Assembly (NCBI RefSeq): GCF_036016755.1
Contig: NZ_JAYXIH010000009.1
Location: forward strand, 49,438-113,437
DNA length: 64,000 bases
Reading direction: 5' to 3'
From: Aurantimonas coralicida_A
GTDB taxonomy: Bacteria; Pseudomonadota; Alphaproteobacteria; Rhizobiales; Rhizobiaceae
The notes below the pieces were generated by a model. It saw only the letters and a program-made list of their open reading frames with translations. It was not told where the DNA came from and searched no databases. The position numbers and the translations under genes are program-made. Below are positions 1 to 7,897 of this stretch, in pieces. The stretch's first letter is position 1. Each line of letters starts with the position of its first letter.

Positions 1-494
1 TCGGCAATGTCGAGGTCGGCAGCCTGTTCTATGTCGGCTACGACATCGCGCTGATCGGGCTGGCAATCGTCTGCGGCGTCGGCGTCTGGCTTGGCCTCAC
101 CCGCACCCGGATCGGCAAGATCACCGTCGCGGTGATCAACGAGCCGGAGGTGAGCGCGGCGATGGGTGTCAACGTCACCCGCATCTATCTTCTCGCTTTC
201 GGCCTCGGCGTTTTTCTCGCCGCCCTCGGCGGGGCCTTCACCAGCCCGCTCATTTCGGTGCAGCCGGGCATCAGTGTCAGCGTGATCATCGTCAGCTTCG
301 CGGTCGTCATCATCGGCGGCCTCGGCTCGATTCCCGGTGCCGCGATCGGGGCGCTGATCGTCGGACTGGCGCGATCCTTCGCGGTCTATGAAATACCGGA
401 GGCGGAGATTTTCATCATCTATCTGGTCATGGTCGTCGTGCTGATCTTCCGGCCCGAAGGCCTGTTCACCCCGGTTCAGGCGCGCAAGATATGA
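1..494 (+). CDS. Branched-chain amino acid-type ABC transporter permease (LivH family), 3' part only
   Basis: This is the C-terminal part of an inner-membrane permease of the HAAT family; its beginning lies outside the window. The open frame runs through position 3 without a start. Hydrophobic helices alternate with short loops, and the family-typical stretch GGLGSIPGAAIGALIVGL precedes a last helix ending in FRPEGLF, the usual LivH C-terminus. The stop overlaps the next permease start (ATGA at 491-494), so it is translationally coupled to livM. Together with the following livM-livG-livF it makes an importer for an amino acid or other small carboxylate. The substrate cannot be read from this end, and the binding-protein gene is not visible here. 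Confidence 0.9.
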   Translation, partial: GNVEVGSLFYVGYDIALIGLAIVCGVGVWLGLTRTRIGKITVAVINEPEVSAAMGVNVTRIYLLAFGLGVFLAALGGAFTSPLISVQPGISVSVIIVSFAVVIIGGLGSIPGAAIGALIVGLARSFAVYEIPEAEIFIIYLVMVVVLIFRPEGLFTPVQARKI

Positions 495-1486
495 GCGCGC
501 CTCTACGAACCCTCGCCATCGCCGTCCTCGGCGCCATCGTCTTCATCGCGCTGGGCTGGATGCTGCCGCTCTGGCTGCTCTTCACCATGACCAAGGCGAT
601 CGCCTTCGGACTGATCGCGCTCGGCATCGTCGCCCTGATGCGCGGCGGTCTCGTCTCCTTCGGCCAAGGGCTCTATTACTGCGTCGGCGCCTATGTGTCG
701 GGCATGCTGGCCAGCCGGCTCGGGATCACCGACGTCTTCGTCCTGCTGATCGTCGGCGGGCTTTCCGGCGGCCTCGTCGCCGCCCTCGTCTCGCCGCTGA
801 TCGCGCGCTATCGCGGCATCTTCTTCGCCATGCTGACCATGGCCCTGTCGATGGTGCTGTACGGCGTTCTCGCCAAGGTCACGGCGATCGGCGGTTCGGA
901 CGGCTTCAACGTGCCGCAGCCCACTTTTCTCGGCTATCTGCCGGGCACCGGGTCCGCCGATTTCGCGCTCTACGCCGTGGCAGTGGGCGTCGCCGCCATC
1001 TCCGCCGCGGTCTGCCGAATCTATTTCGACAGCGGCCCGGGGCTCATCTCGCTGGCCGCGCGGGAGAATGAACTGAGAGTCGAATATCTCGGCGCCTCGG
1101 TCTTCGCCCTCACCGCCCGCAATTTCATCCTCGCGGGCGTTCTCGCCGGCCTCGGCGGCGTGCTCAACGGCGTCGCGCTGGGGCATATCGACCCGTTCTT
1201 CGCCTACTGGACGACGTCGGGAGAAGTCGTATTCATTGCCGTCCTCGGTGGCTATGCCAGCGTCGTCGCGGTGTTCGGCGCGGCGCTGGTCACCGAACTC
1301 GTGCGGTCCTTCGCCAACCAATATTTCCCCGACAGCTGGCAGCTGGCGCTCGGCCTGTTCCTGCTGCTGGTCATCCTGTTCCTGCCGCGCGGCTTCGGAT
1401 CGCTGTGGGCCGGCGCTACGGGCGGGCGGGCCGCATCGAAATGGCGGGCGCGGAACACCACGCCGGACGAGGAGCCAGCCGAATGA
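491..1486 (+). CDS. Branched-chain amino acid-type ABC transporter permease (LivM family)
   Basis: A 331-aa second permease of the same HAAT importer. It is very hydrophobic, with roughly eight to nine predicted membrane helices. It carries the LivM hallmark region near residues 50-70 (GLVSFGQGLYYCVGAYVSGML), the central part that contacts the ATPase (RENELRVEYLG), and a C-terminal FLPRGFGSLW. Length is normal for LivM. Start and stop overlap both neighbours by the ATGA arrangement (491-494 and 1483-1486), indicating one polycistronic mRNA with livH, livG and livF. It forms the translocation pore with the LivH partner. Substrate is unknown, but an acyl-CoA ligase closes the operon, so a carboxylic acid is plausible. 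Confidence 0.92.
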   Translation: MSAPLRTLAIAVLGAIVFIALGWMLPLWLLFTMTKAIAFGLIALGIVALMRGGLVSFGQGLYYCVGAYVSGMLASRLGITDVFVLLIVGGLSGGLVAALVSPLIARYRGIFFAMLTMALSMVLYGVLAKVTAIGGSDGFNVPQPTFLGYLPGTGSADFALYAVAVGVAAISAAVCRIYFDSGPGLISLAARENELRVEYLGASVFALTARNFILAGVLAGLGGVLNGVALGHIDPFFAYWTTSGEVVFIAVLGGYASVVAVFGAALVTELVRSFANQYFPDSWQLALGLFLLLVILFLPRGFGSLWAGATGGRAASKWRARNTTPDEEPAE

Positions 1487-2235
1487 GCGAAGCCGTTCTC
1501 GAGGCGCGCGGCCTCATGAAATCCTTCGGCGCGCTAGTCGCGGCAAACGACATCAATATCTCCGTCACCCCGACGGCGCGGCTTTCGCTCATCGGCGCGA
1601 ACGGAGCGGGCAAGACGACCTTCGTGAACATGGTCACCGGCTATCTCAAGCCCGATTCCGGGCAGGTGCTGCTCGACGGCCAGGACGTGACCGGCCTCGC
1701 GCCACGGCACATCACCCGGCGCGGCATGTGCCGCTCCTTCCAGATCCCGCAGCTTTGCGAAACCATGACGCCGGTCGACAACATTCTGGTCGCCATGGAC
1801 ATCGCCAAAAAGGACCGCCCGTCCTTCTTCCGTCCGGCCCATACGGAGGAGTCGCTCGACCGGGCGCATGAAATGCTGGGCCGCTTCGGCCTGTCCGACT
1901 ACGCCGATCAACCGGTCGACGAATTGCCCGGCGGCGTGCGCAAGTTGATCGACATCGCCATGGCGCTGGCGAGCCGCCCCAGGGTACTCTTGCTCGACGA
2001 GCCGACCTCCGGCGTCAGTTCCGAAGAAAAGTTTCCCCTGATGGACCGGGTAATGAAAGCCCTGTCGGGCGAGGACGCCGCGGTGATCTTCGTCGAGCAC
2101 GACATGGATATCGTGACCCGCTACGCCGACCGGGTGCTCGCCTTCTACGCCGGCGAGATCATCGCCGACGACGCACCCGACGAGGTGCTCTCGGACCCGG
2201 CGGTGCAGAAATATGTCACCGGAACGGCGAGGTAG
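1483..2235 (+). CDS. ABC transporter ATP-binding protein (LivG family)
   Basis: A 250-aa nucleotide-binding subunit that powers the HAAT importer from the cytoplasmic side. Walker A is GANGAGKTT (about residues 39-47), the signature is the LivG-type degenerate LPGGVRKLIDIA, and Walker B is VLLLDEPTSG followed by the switch His in VEHDMD. The LivG-specific insert around RRGMCRSFQIPQL is present. I use the ATG at 1483 because it overlaps the livM stop; an in-frame upstream extension (from 1405) would lie inside livM and is unlikely. The next gene begins 4 nt after its stop. Confidence 0.93.
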   Translation: MSEAVLEARGLMKSFGALVAANDINISVTPTARLSLIGANGAGKTTFVNMVTGYLKPDSGQVLLDGQDVTGLAPRHITRRGMCRSFQIPQLCETMTPVDNILVAMDIAKKDRPSFFRPAHTEESLDRAHEMLGRFGLSDYADQPVDELPGGVRKLIDIAMALASRPRVLLLDEPTSGVSSEEKFPLMDRVMKALSGEDAAVIFVEHDMDIVTRYADRVLAFYAGEIIADDAPDEVLSDPAVQKYVTGTAR

Positions 2236-2239
2236 ACCG

Positions 2240-2890
2240 ATGCTCAGCCTGAAGGACGCCCACGTAAAGATCGGCTCGGTCGAGGCCGTGCGCGGCTTTT
2301 CGCTCGAGGTCGGCGCCGGCGAGATGGTCGGCCTTGCCGGCCGCAACGGCGCCGGCAAGACGACGGTGATGCGCACCATCATGGGCATCACCAAGTTGAC
2401 GCGGGGACGTCTGCATTTCGACGGCACCGACATCACCGGCCTGGAAGTGCATAAAAGGGCCGGCCTGGGCATCGGCTACATGCCGGAGACGCGTGGACTG
2501 ATCCCCGATTTGACGGTCGAGGAAAACATCCTTCTGCCCACTTGGGTGACGTCCGTCGATGGCGCCGCGCGCCTCAAGGTGGTCTACGAGATCATGCCGG
2601 AACTGGTGACCATGTCGGACCGCAAGGCGCTATTGTTGTCCGGCGGACAGCAGAAGATGGTGGCGCTGGGCCGAGCGCTGACGGTCGGCACGCGCCTCCT
2701 TTTGCTCGACGAACCGTTCGAGGGCGTGGCGCCGGCGCTGGCGCAGCGGCTATCGGACGTGATCTCGGCGTTGAAGAGCGACGCGCTCTCGATCGTCATG
2801 AGCATGTCGGAACTCACCCATTCGCACACCGTGCTCGACCACGTCTGGGGCATCGAGCGCGGCGCCAATGTGGTGGCCGAGGCTGCATGA
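2240..2890 (+). CDS. ABC transporter ATP-binding protein (LivF family)
   Basis: A 216-aa second nucleotide-binding subunit of the importer, slightly shorter than typical LivF (about 235 aa). Walker A is GRNGAGKTT, the signature region is LLSGGQQKMVALGRAL and Walker B is LLLLDEPFEGVAP, the characteristic LivF wording. After Walker B the protein reads IVMSMSELTHSHTVLD: the usual switch histidine (as in VEQN/VEHD) is replaced by MSMSEL, so H-loop chemistry may be altered. Its stop overlaps the start of the downstream AMP-forming ligase (ATGA at 2887-2890). The start at 2240 was chosen over in-frame upstream codons because those overlap livG heavily. Confidence 0.9.
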   Translation: MLSLKDAHVKIGSVEAVRGFSLEVGAGEMVGLAGRNGAGKTTVMRTIMGITKLTRGRLHFDGTDITGLEVHKRAGLGIGYMPETRGLIPDLTVEENILLPTWVTSVDGAARLKVVYEIMPELVTMSDRKALLLSGGQQKMVALGRALTVGTRLLLLDEPFEGVAPALAQRLSDVISALKSDALSIVMSMSELTHSHTVLDHVWGIERGANVVAEAA

Positions 2891-4488
2891 CAGCCTCCCG
2901 GCGCTTCTGGAAAGACGCGCCCGCCACGCGCACCGAGGCGCATTTTGGCGATCGCGTCGTCACCTGTTTCGTGGATCGTCCGGCCAACGCCGACGCCATG
3001 CTTCGCGCTGCCGCCGCCGCCAACCCGCAAGACGATGCCGTCGTGGACGGGACCCTCCGGATTTCTCACGCCCAGCTCGACACGATGAGCGACGGCGTGG
3101 CCGGCGGGCTGGCCTCGCGCGGCATCGCCAAGGGCGACCGGGTCGGCCTCCTGGTCCGCAACCGCTGGCAATTTGTCGCGGCGCTGACCGGCATCGTGCG
3201 CGCCGGCGCCATCGCGGTCCCCTTGAGCGTCAGGGCGAGCGCGCGGGAAATAGCTTTCATTCTCGACAATTGCGGCGCCGGCCTGACCATCTGCGACGCA
3301 GAAAAGGCCGGGATATTGCCCGATACGATGGCGAGCGCGGCGATCGACGGGCCGGCGGGCACCAGCTTCGAGGATCTGCTTGCCGCGGCGCCGGTGACGA
3401 CACCGCCGGATCTTCGCGAAGAGGATATCGCCGTCATCCTCTACACTTCCGGCACCACCGGAACGCCCAAAGGCGCGATGCTGACCCATCTCAACATCGT
3501 CCACTCATGCCTGCATTATGCTCATTGCTTTGCCCTGACGGCCGCCGACCGCTCGGTGGTGGCAGTTCCCGCGAGCCACGTCACCGGGCTCATCGCGAGC
3601 GTCTATGCACCGCTCGCCGCCGGGGCAGCGGTGGTCATGATGGAAAAATTCGACGCCGACGCCTTTCTCGCCCTCGCCACCGACGAACGGATGACAGTGA
3701 CGATCCTCGTCCCGGCGATGTACAATCTGTGTCTGCTGCGCGCCGACTTCGCCCGGCACGACCTCGGCGCCTGGCGCATCGGCGCCTTCGGCGGCGCCCC
3801 AATGCCGGTCGCCACGATCGAACGCATCGCCAAGCTCTTGCCGAACCTCGACCTGATCCAGGCCTATGGATCGACCGAAACCACGTCGCCGGCCACGATC
3901 ATGCCGCCCGGCGGCCAGGCCGCCGCTCCCGCCAGCGTCGGCGCGCCCGCGCCCTGCGCCGAGATCCGCGTCATGGACGCGGCGGGACACGAGGTCGCGA
4001 CACGGGAATCCGGCGAGGTCTGGATCGGCGGGCCGATGGTCGTGCCGGGCTATTGGAACTTGCCGGAAAAGACCGCCGAGAGTTTTCACGCGGGGTTCTG
4101 GAAATCCGGCGATGTCGGGCGTTTCGATGGAAACGGGCTGCTTTATATCCACGACCGGCTCAAGGACATGATCAATCGCGGCGGCTACAAGGTCTACAGC
4201 GCCGAGGTCGAGAACGTCCTGTCGTTCCATCCCGGCGTCGCCGAAGCCGCGGTCGTTCCCCGGCCCGATCCGGTGCTCGGCGAAAAGGTCCACGCCTTTG
4301 TCCACCGGTCAGATCCGGACCTCAACGAGGCGGCCCTCAAAACCTTCTGCGGCGAGCGCCTGTCCGACTACAAGGTGCCGGATTTCTTCACCTTCACCAG
4401 TGAGCCCCTGCCACGCAACGTCAACGGCAAGCTGATGAAACAGGCTCTTCGCACCAGGGCGGCGGCGGCCGATGGGGACGGCGACTGA
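2887..4488 (+). CDS. AMP-forming acyl-CoA synthetase (ANL superfamily)
   Basis: A 533-aa adenylate-forming enzyme expected to activate a carboxylic acid with ATP and then make its CoA thioester. Visible ANL core motifs: A3 phosphate loop YTSGTTGTPKGA (residues about 186-197), A5 YGSTETTSP (about 327-335), A7 SGDVGRFDGNG, A8 DRLKDMINRGGYKVYSAEVE, and the catalytic A10 lysine in NVNGKLMK (Lys515). It is complete and of normal length. As the last gene of a liv-type operon, overlapping livF by ATGA, it probably activates the imported carboxylate, so the transporter may carry an aromatic or medium-chain acid rather than leucine. Substrate specificity cannot be told from the motifs. Confidence 0.9.
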   Translation: MTASRRFWKDAPATRTEAHFGDRVVTCFVDRPANADAMLRAAAAANPQDDAVVDGTLRISHAQLDTMSDGVAGGLASRGIAKGDRVGLLVRNRWQFVAALTGIVRAGAIAVPLSVRASAREIAFILDNCGAGLTICDAEKAGILPDTMASAAIDGPAGTSFEDLLAAAPVTTPPDLREEDIAVILYTSGTTGTPKGAMLTHLNIVHSCLHYAHCFALTAADRSVVAVPASHVTGLIASVYAPLAAGAAVVMMEKFDADAFLALATDERMTVTILVPAMYNLCLLRADFARHDLGAWRIGAFGGAPMPVATIERIAKLLPNLDLIQAYGSTETTSPATIMPPGGQAAAPASVGAPAPCAEIRVMDAAGHEVATRESGEVWIGGPMVVPGYWNLPEKTAESFHAGFWKSGDVGRFDGNGLLYIHDRLKDMINRGGYKVYSAEVENVLSFHPGVAEAAVVPRPDPVLGEKVHAFVHRSDPDLNEAALKTFCGERLSDYKVPDFFTFTSEPLPRNVNGKLMKQALRTRAAAADGDGD

Positions 4489-4510
4489 TCGCGAGCGTGC
4501 GATTCAGTCG
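4482..4510. terminator. Stem-loop between convergent genes
   Basis: Arms CGACTGA-TCGC (4482-4492) and GCGA-TCAGTCG (4499-4510) pair over 11 bp with one bulged T at 4503 and a 6-nt loop. The structure contains the stop codons of both the ligase (+) and the kinase fusion (-). No T-run follows on either strand, so it is at best a weak or Rho-assisted bidirectional terminator. Confidence 0.4.
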
Positions 4511-6078
4511 TCGCGCCGATCTCTGGCCACGCGGTGGATCGGACCGTCCGAAGCCCCCTCGACGACGCGGCGCGCCGCCGCGGCCACCGCACTGATCTCG
4601 GCCTCGCTCGACTGATGCGTCCAATCGGCCGGCGCACGCGACCGGCTCACCGGATCCCGCACAACCTCCGGCGTGGCATCGGAGGGGTCGCCGCGACGGG
4701 CGGCGACCCGCTCGACCAGCCGCTCGGGCCGGGCTTCGAGCCACAGCCCAAGGAAGGGGAGCGACCCGCCCTCACCAATGCCGGCGATCCGCTCCCGGTC
4801 GGGCGGGCGGTCGAACACCGCGTCGGCGACGACGCCGTGCCCAAGGGGCAGGATCGCGCCGGCTTGTTCGGCCAGCCGCGCGTAAACGGTTTCGGAAACC
4901 TGCGGCCGGTAGCACTCGGCCGGCAGCGGGGTTTCGGCGGCAACGCCGAACAGGTGCTTGCGGATTCGGTCGCTGGCAAGGATGCGCGCGCCCGGCGGCG
5001 GCCCGATCCGCGGCGCGATCGCCGCCGCGACGGTGGATTTTCCGGAGCCCGACAGTCCCCCGACCGCCACCAGGCGACCGGCGCGGGGCCGCAGGAGATC
5101 GAGCGCGAGATCGAAATAATCATGCGCCTCGGCTCTCAGTGTCGACCCGTCGGGCCCGGCATCGGCGGCCCGCGTCGCGGTGACATGGGCGCGAACCGCG
5201 GCACGCAGCGCCATTAAGAACGCCAGCAGCGGCAGACCGTCCGTCTCGTCGCTCTCGTCCAGATAGCGGTTGAGGACGAGGTTCGCGCGTTCCTCCAGCC
5301 CCCGATGCCAGAGATCCATCAGCAGGAAGGCCAGGTCATAGAGGATGTCGGTGGTGGCCATGGCCTCGTCGAATTCGAGGCAATCGAACAGCGTCGGCTC
5401 GCCCTCGAAGACGCAGATATTGCGCAAGTGCAGATCGCCATGACAGCGGCGGACCTTGCCCGCCGCGCCGCGCGCGTCGAAGAGCGGCATCAGGCGAGCG
5501 AAACCCTCGCGGAACCGGCGATTGAAATCGGCGACCGCCTCTTCGGGAAACACCTCGGTGGTCGCCAGCGCGCGCTCGTTGATATCGAGGACCAGGGCCA
5601 CCTGAGCCGAGCCGCTGACGCTGCGATCGGGCGCGATGCCGGCATGGAATGCCGCGATCCGGTGAGCGAGCCGCGCCATCAGAGGCGCCGTCAGCGTGCC
5701 CTCCATCGCCATGCGATCCAGCAGGCAATCCTCGTCGAAACGGCGCATCTCGACAAAGGCGTCGACGAGCTGCCCTTCGCCGTCGATGGCGAGACTGCCG
5801 TCCGGCTCGCGCGTCACCCGGCGCACGGCGCGGTAGAGCTTTGGTGCGGTGCGCCGGTTGAGCACGAGTTCCCGCTCGCAGGTCGCGAGCCGGCGCTCGG
5901 GCGTCGAGAAATCGACATAGGGCAGATGCACCGGCCGTTTCAGCTTGATCGCCCGCTCACCCGAGAGAAGGACAGTGGAAATATGCGTGACGATCGTTTT
6001 GACCGTCGACGCATCGCCGTCGTCGAAGGCCTCAGACGTCAGGAAGGTGATCGTTTCGTCCTGGCTATGGGCGGGCAT
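4504..6078 (-). CDS. Bifunctional APH-like phosphotransferase / P-loop kinase fusion protein
   Basis: A 524-aa cytoplasmic protein with two kinase-type domains. The N-terminal about 330 residues resemble the aminoglycoside/choline phosphotransferase fold (COG2187 type), with the Brenner motif CHGDLHLRN and the metal-binding LFDCLEFDE. The C-terminal about 175 residues are a small P-loop kinase (COG0645 type), with Walker A GLSGSGKST, a lid-type ASDRIRKHLFG region and a conserved ADAVFDRPPDRERI helix. Members of this fused family are widespread beside UspA and anaerobic or respiratory genes, but the substrate is not established. Here it lies 49 nt downstream of a uspA gene on the same strand, probably co-transcribed from the FNR/FixK-type site at 7050. 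The APH similarity does not imply antibiotic resistance. Confidence 0.85.
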   Translation of the reverse strand: MPAHSQDETITFLTSEAFDDGDASTVKTIVTHISTVLLSGERAIKLKRPVHLPYVDFSTPERRLATCERELVLNRRTAPKLYRAVRRVTREPDGSLAIDGEGQLVDAFVEMRRFDEDCLLDRMAMEGTLTAPLMARLAHRIAAFHAGIAPDRSVSGSAQVALVLDINERALATTEVFPEEAVADFNRRFREGFARLMPLFDARGAAGKVRRCHGDLHLRNICVFEGEPTLFDCLEFDEAMATTDILYDLAFLLMDLWHRGLEERANLVLNRYLDESDETDGLPLLAFLMALRAAVRAHVTATRAADAGPDGSTLRAEAHDYFDLALDLLRPRAGRLVAVGGLSGSGKSTVAAAIAPRIGPPPGARILASDRIRKHLFGVAAETPLPAECYRPQVSETVYARLAEQAGAILPLGHGVVADAVFDRPPDRERIAGIGEGGSLPFLGLWLEARPERLVERVAARRGDPSDATPEVVRDPVSRSRAPADWTHQSSEAEISAVAAAARRVVEGASDGPIHRVARDRRDD

Positions 6079-6127
6079 CGTGCGTCACCGGTGATCGTTC
6101 TGCCGAGCGGCCATTGGGCGGGAGGCG

Positions 6128-6979
6128 TCAGTGCGCCATGAGCAACGCAATCGTGCTGCGTTCCAGGAGTTCGCGGGTGACGCCACCGAACAGCATTTGG
6201 CGAAGCCGCGTACGCCCGTATGCGCCGACGACGATCAATTCCGCGCCGAGGCTCGAGGCCTCGTTCAAAAGAACAGCGGCCGGATCGTCCGACTGCGGCA
6301 GGTGCCGTATCTCGACGGCGACGCCGTGCCGCGCGAGATGCCGGGCCATATCGGCCACCGACTCCCGATGCCGTTCCTCGTCCGAGGACGTCTCCGCGAC
6401 CGAAACCAGATACACCCCCTTCGCCCGTTGGAGAAACGGGAGGGCCGCCTTGATGGCATGGGAACACTCGGTCGCATCCTTCCAGGCGATGAGAATGGTC
6501 TCCGGTTCCCTGGCATTCACCGCATTCGGCGGAACGACATAGGCGGGAGCTCCGGCATCGAAGATCACGGCCTCGAATATCTCCGGCCACTGCCCGCCGT
6601 CGCCATGCGGGCGTCCGACGACCACAAGATCGACAGAGCGCGCCGGCGGTCCGATCCATGCCCCGAGTTCCTGGTAGGCATAGTCGATCCGTCTGATCTC
6701 GCTGGGCGCGCGCAACCCTGCCAGACGCTCCCGCGCGCGTATTTCCGCGGCATCGCCCTGTTCCACGCCACGCTTCCGGAGCTCGGCGTTGAGCCATGAA
6801 CGGCCGGGCCCGGGCGGGATGGGAGCCGCCTGCAGATAATTCATCAGGAGAGCGATGAGGGGAGCGTCGAACATCGTCGCGATCATGTCGGCATGGCTCG
6901 TCTTCGCCGCATCGCCGTCCGAACCGTCGACATGGACGGCAATGTCCCGGATCGCCTGGGAAGGCATGGCAAGGTTCAT
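6128..6979 (-). CDS. Universal stress protein, tandem UspA domains
   Basis: A 283-aa protein consisting of two Usp-type halves. The first (about residues 1-140) begins IRDIAVHVDGSD. The second (about 150-283) ends with the ATP-binding signature VVGAYGRTRLRQMLFGGVTRELL (shown in full only here as G-x2-R...G-G-V-T). The second half therefore looks nucleotide-binding, while the first has lost the clear glycine pattern. The start at 6979 is preceded by an AAAGG-type ribosome site. A candidate FNR/FixK box centred about 77 nt upstream suggests induction at low oxygen, in keeping with many two-domain Usp proteins. The APH/kinase fusion follows in the same direction. Confidence 0.88.
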   Translation of the reverse strand: MNLAMPSQAIRDIAVHVDGSDGDAAKTSHADMIATMFDAPLIALLMNYLQAAPIPPGPGRSWLNAELRKRGVEQGDAAEIRARERLAGLRAPSEIRRIDYAYQELGAWIGPPARSVDLVVVGRPHGDGGQWPEIFEAVIFDAGAPAYVVPPNAVNAREPETILIAWKDATECSHAIKAALPFLQRAKGVYLVSVAETSSDEERHRESVADMARHLARHGVAVEIRHLPQSDDPAAVLLNEASSLGAELIVVGAYGRTRLRQMLFGGVTRELLERSTIALLMAH

Positions 6980-7049
6980 GGATGACGACCTTTCGATTCT
7001 GCGGACACGCGACCGGCATCATCTTTGTCGGCGAATCCCGTTGTCGCCC

Positions 7050-7063
7050 TTGATCCCGGTCAA
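7050..7063 (-). promoter_or_regulatory. Candidate FNR/FixK-type box upstream of uspA
   Basis: The 14-mer reads TTGATCCCGGTCAA on the plus strand and TTGACCGGGATCAA on the minus strand, matching TTGAY-N4-RTCAA exactly. On the minus strand an AAAGAT element (7021-7026) lies about 30 nt downstream, placing the box centre near -42 of a putative start site around 7014, the class II position for FNR/FixK. Inference only: the regulator gene is not in the window. Confidence 0.6.
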
Positions 7064-7226
7064 TCGTGCTCACGCTATCAGGAATCGAACGGACAACGGT
7101 CACCCTTCCGCCCAGCACCCTATAGACGCTGCTGCCGTTCCTCGCCGAGCGGTCAACCGTGCCGGATGCCGGAACACGCGCGCTCGTCACGGTGGCACGC
7201 AGGGGTGGCCACCAAATCATGGCCCG

Positions 7227-7733
7227 TCAGGCCAAGCCTTGTTGGCTGACGATGAACGTCGCGATCGCGGCGACATCATCCAGATCGAAAACCGGAACGA
7301 CGGCCTCGTCCACCGGGTGATCGGCGGCGATGGCGGCAATCGCCGGAATGGTGCCGAGCATCGGCGTGCGCTCCTTCGACGCCGTCCGGCGGCATTCGAT
7401 CTTGGGATGCGGCGCGGCCTTGAACCCTTCCACGAGCACGATGTCGCACGGTTCGAGCCGGGCGATAATCGCGTCGAGCGTCGGTTCGCTCTCGCCGCGC
7501 AATTCGTGCATCAATGCCCAGCGCATGGATGAAACGATCGCCACCTCGCTCGCGCCGGCCGCACGATGGCGAAAGGAATCGGTGCCCGGCGTATCGATCT
7601 CGAAGGCATGATGCGCATGCTTGACCGTCGAGACGCGATATCCGCGCTGGGTCAGTTCGGTGACGAGACGCTCGGTCAACGTCGTCTTGCCGGAGTTCTT
7701 CCAGCCGGTGATGCCGAACAGGCGCTGCGTCAT
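7227..7733 (-). CDS. mobB: Molybdopterin-guanine dinucleotide biosynthesis adaptor protein MobB
   Basis: A 168-aa GTP-binding P-loop protein that assists MobA in attaching GMP to molybdopterin. It begins MTQRLFGITGWKNSGKTT, with Walker A GWKNSGKTT at residues 9-17. It continues with the MobB-specific VKHAHHAFEIDTPGTDSFRH motif and a Walker-B-like region IVLVEGFKAAPHPKIE. Length is typical. It stands alone on the minus strand, divergent from the HTH-oxyanion-sensor gene at 7898, and marks the left border of the molybdenum/tungsten cofactor and formate dehydrogenase region. Its partner mobA is 22 kb away at 29951. Confidence 0.95.
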   Translation of the reverse strand: MTQRLFGITGWKNSGKTTLTERLVTELTQRGYRVSTVKHAHHAFEIDTPGTDSFRHRAAGASEVAIVSSMRWALMHELRGESEPTLDAIIARLEPCDIVLVEGFKAAPHPKIECRRTASKERTPMLGTIPAIAAIAADHPVDEAVVPVFDLDDVAAIATFIVSQQGLA

Positions 7734-7897
7734 GGTCGAAGCAATTCCAAACAGGTTTCTGCCCGCCGGGCGATGTGCGGTCAGGACCGTGTAAACGTCG
7801 GCTCGGTGTCGTCAACTCCGGGAGGCCCGCTTTTCTCGGCGCGCTATCCTTCGCGTCGCGGTTTGCCGCCACCGCCCCGACGCGGCTAAATGCGGTG

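Noticed and set aside
4504..6078. Antibiotic resistance (aminoglycoside phosphotransferase)
   Set aside because: The APH fold here is the COG2187 type fused to a small kinase and linked to uspA, not to resistance or mobile genes.
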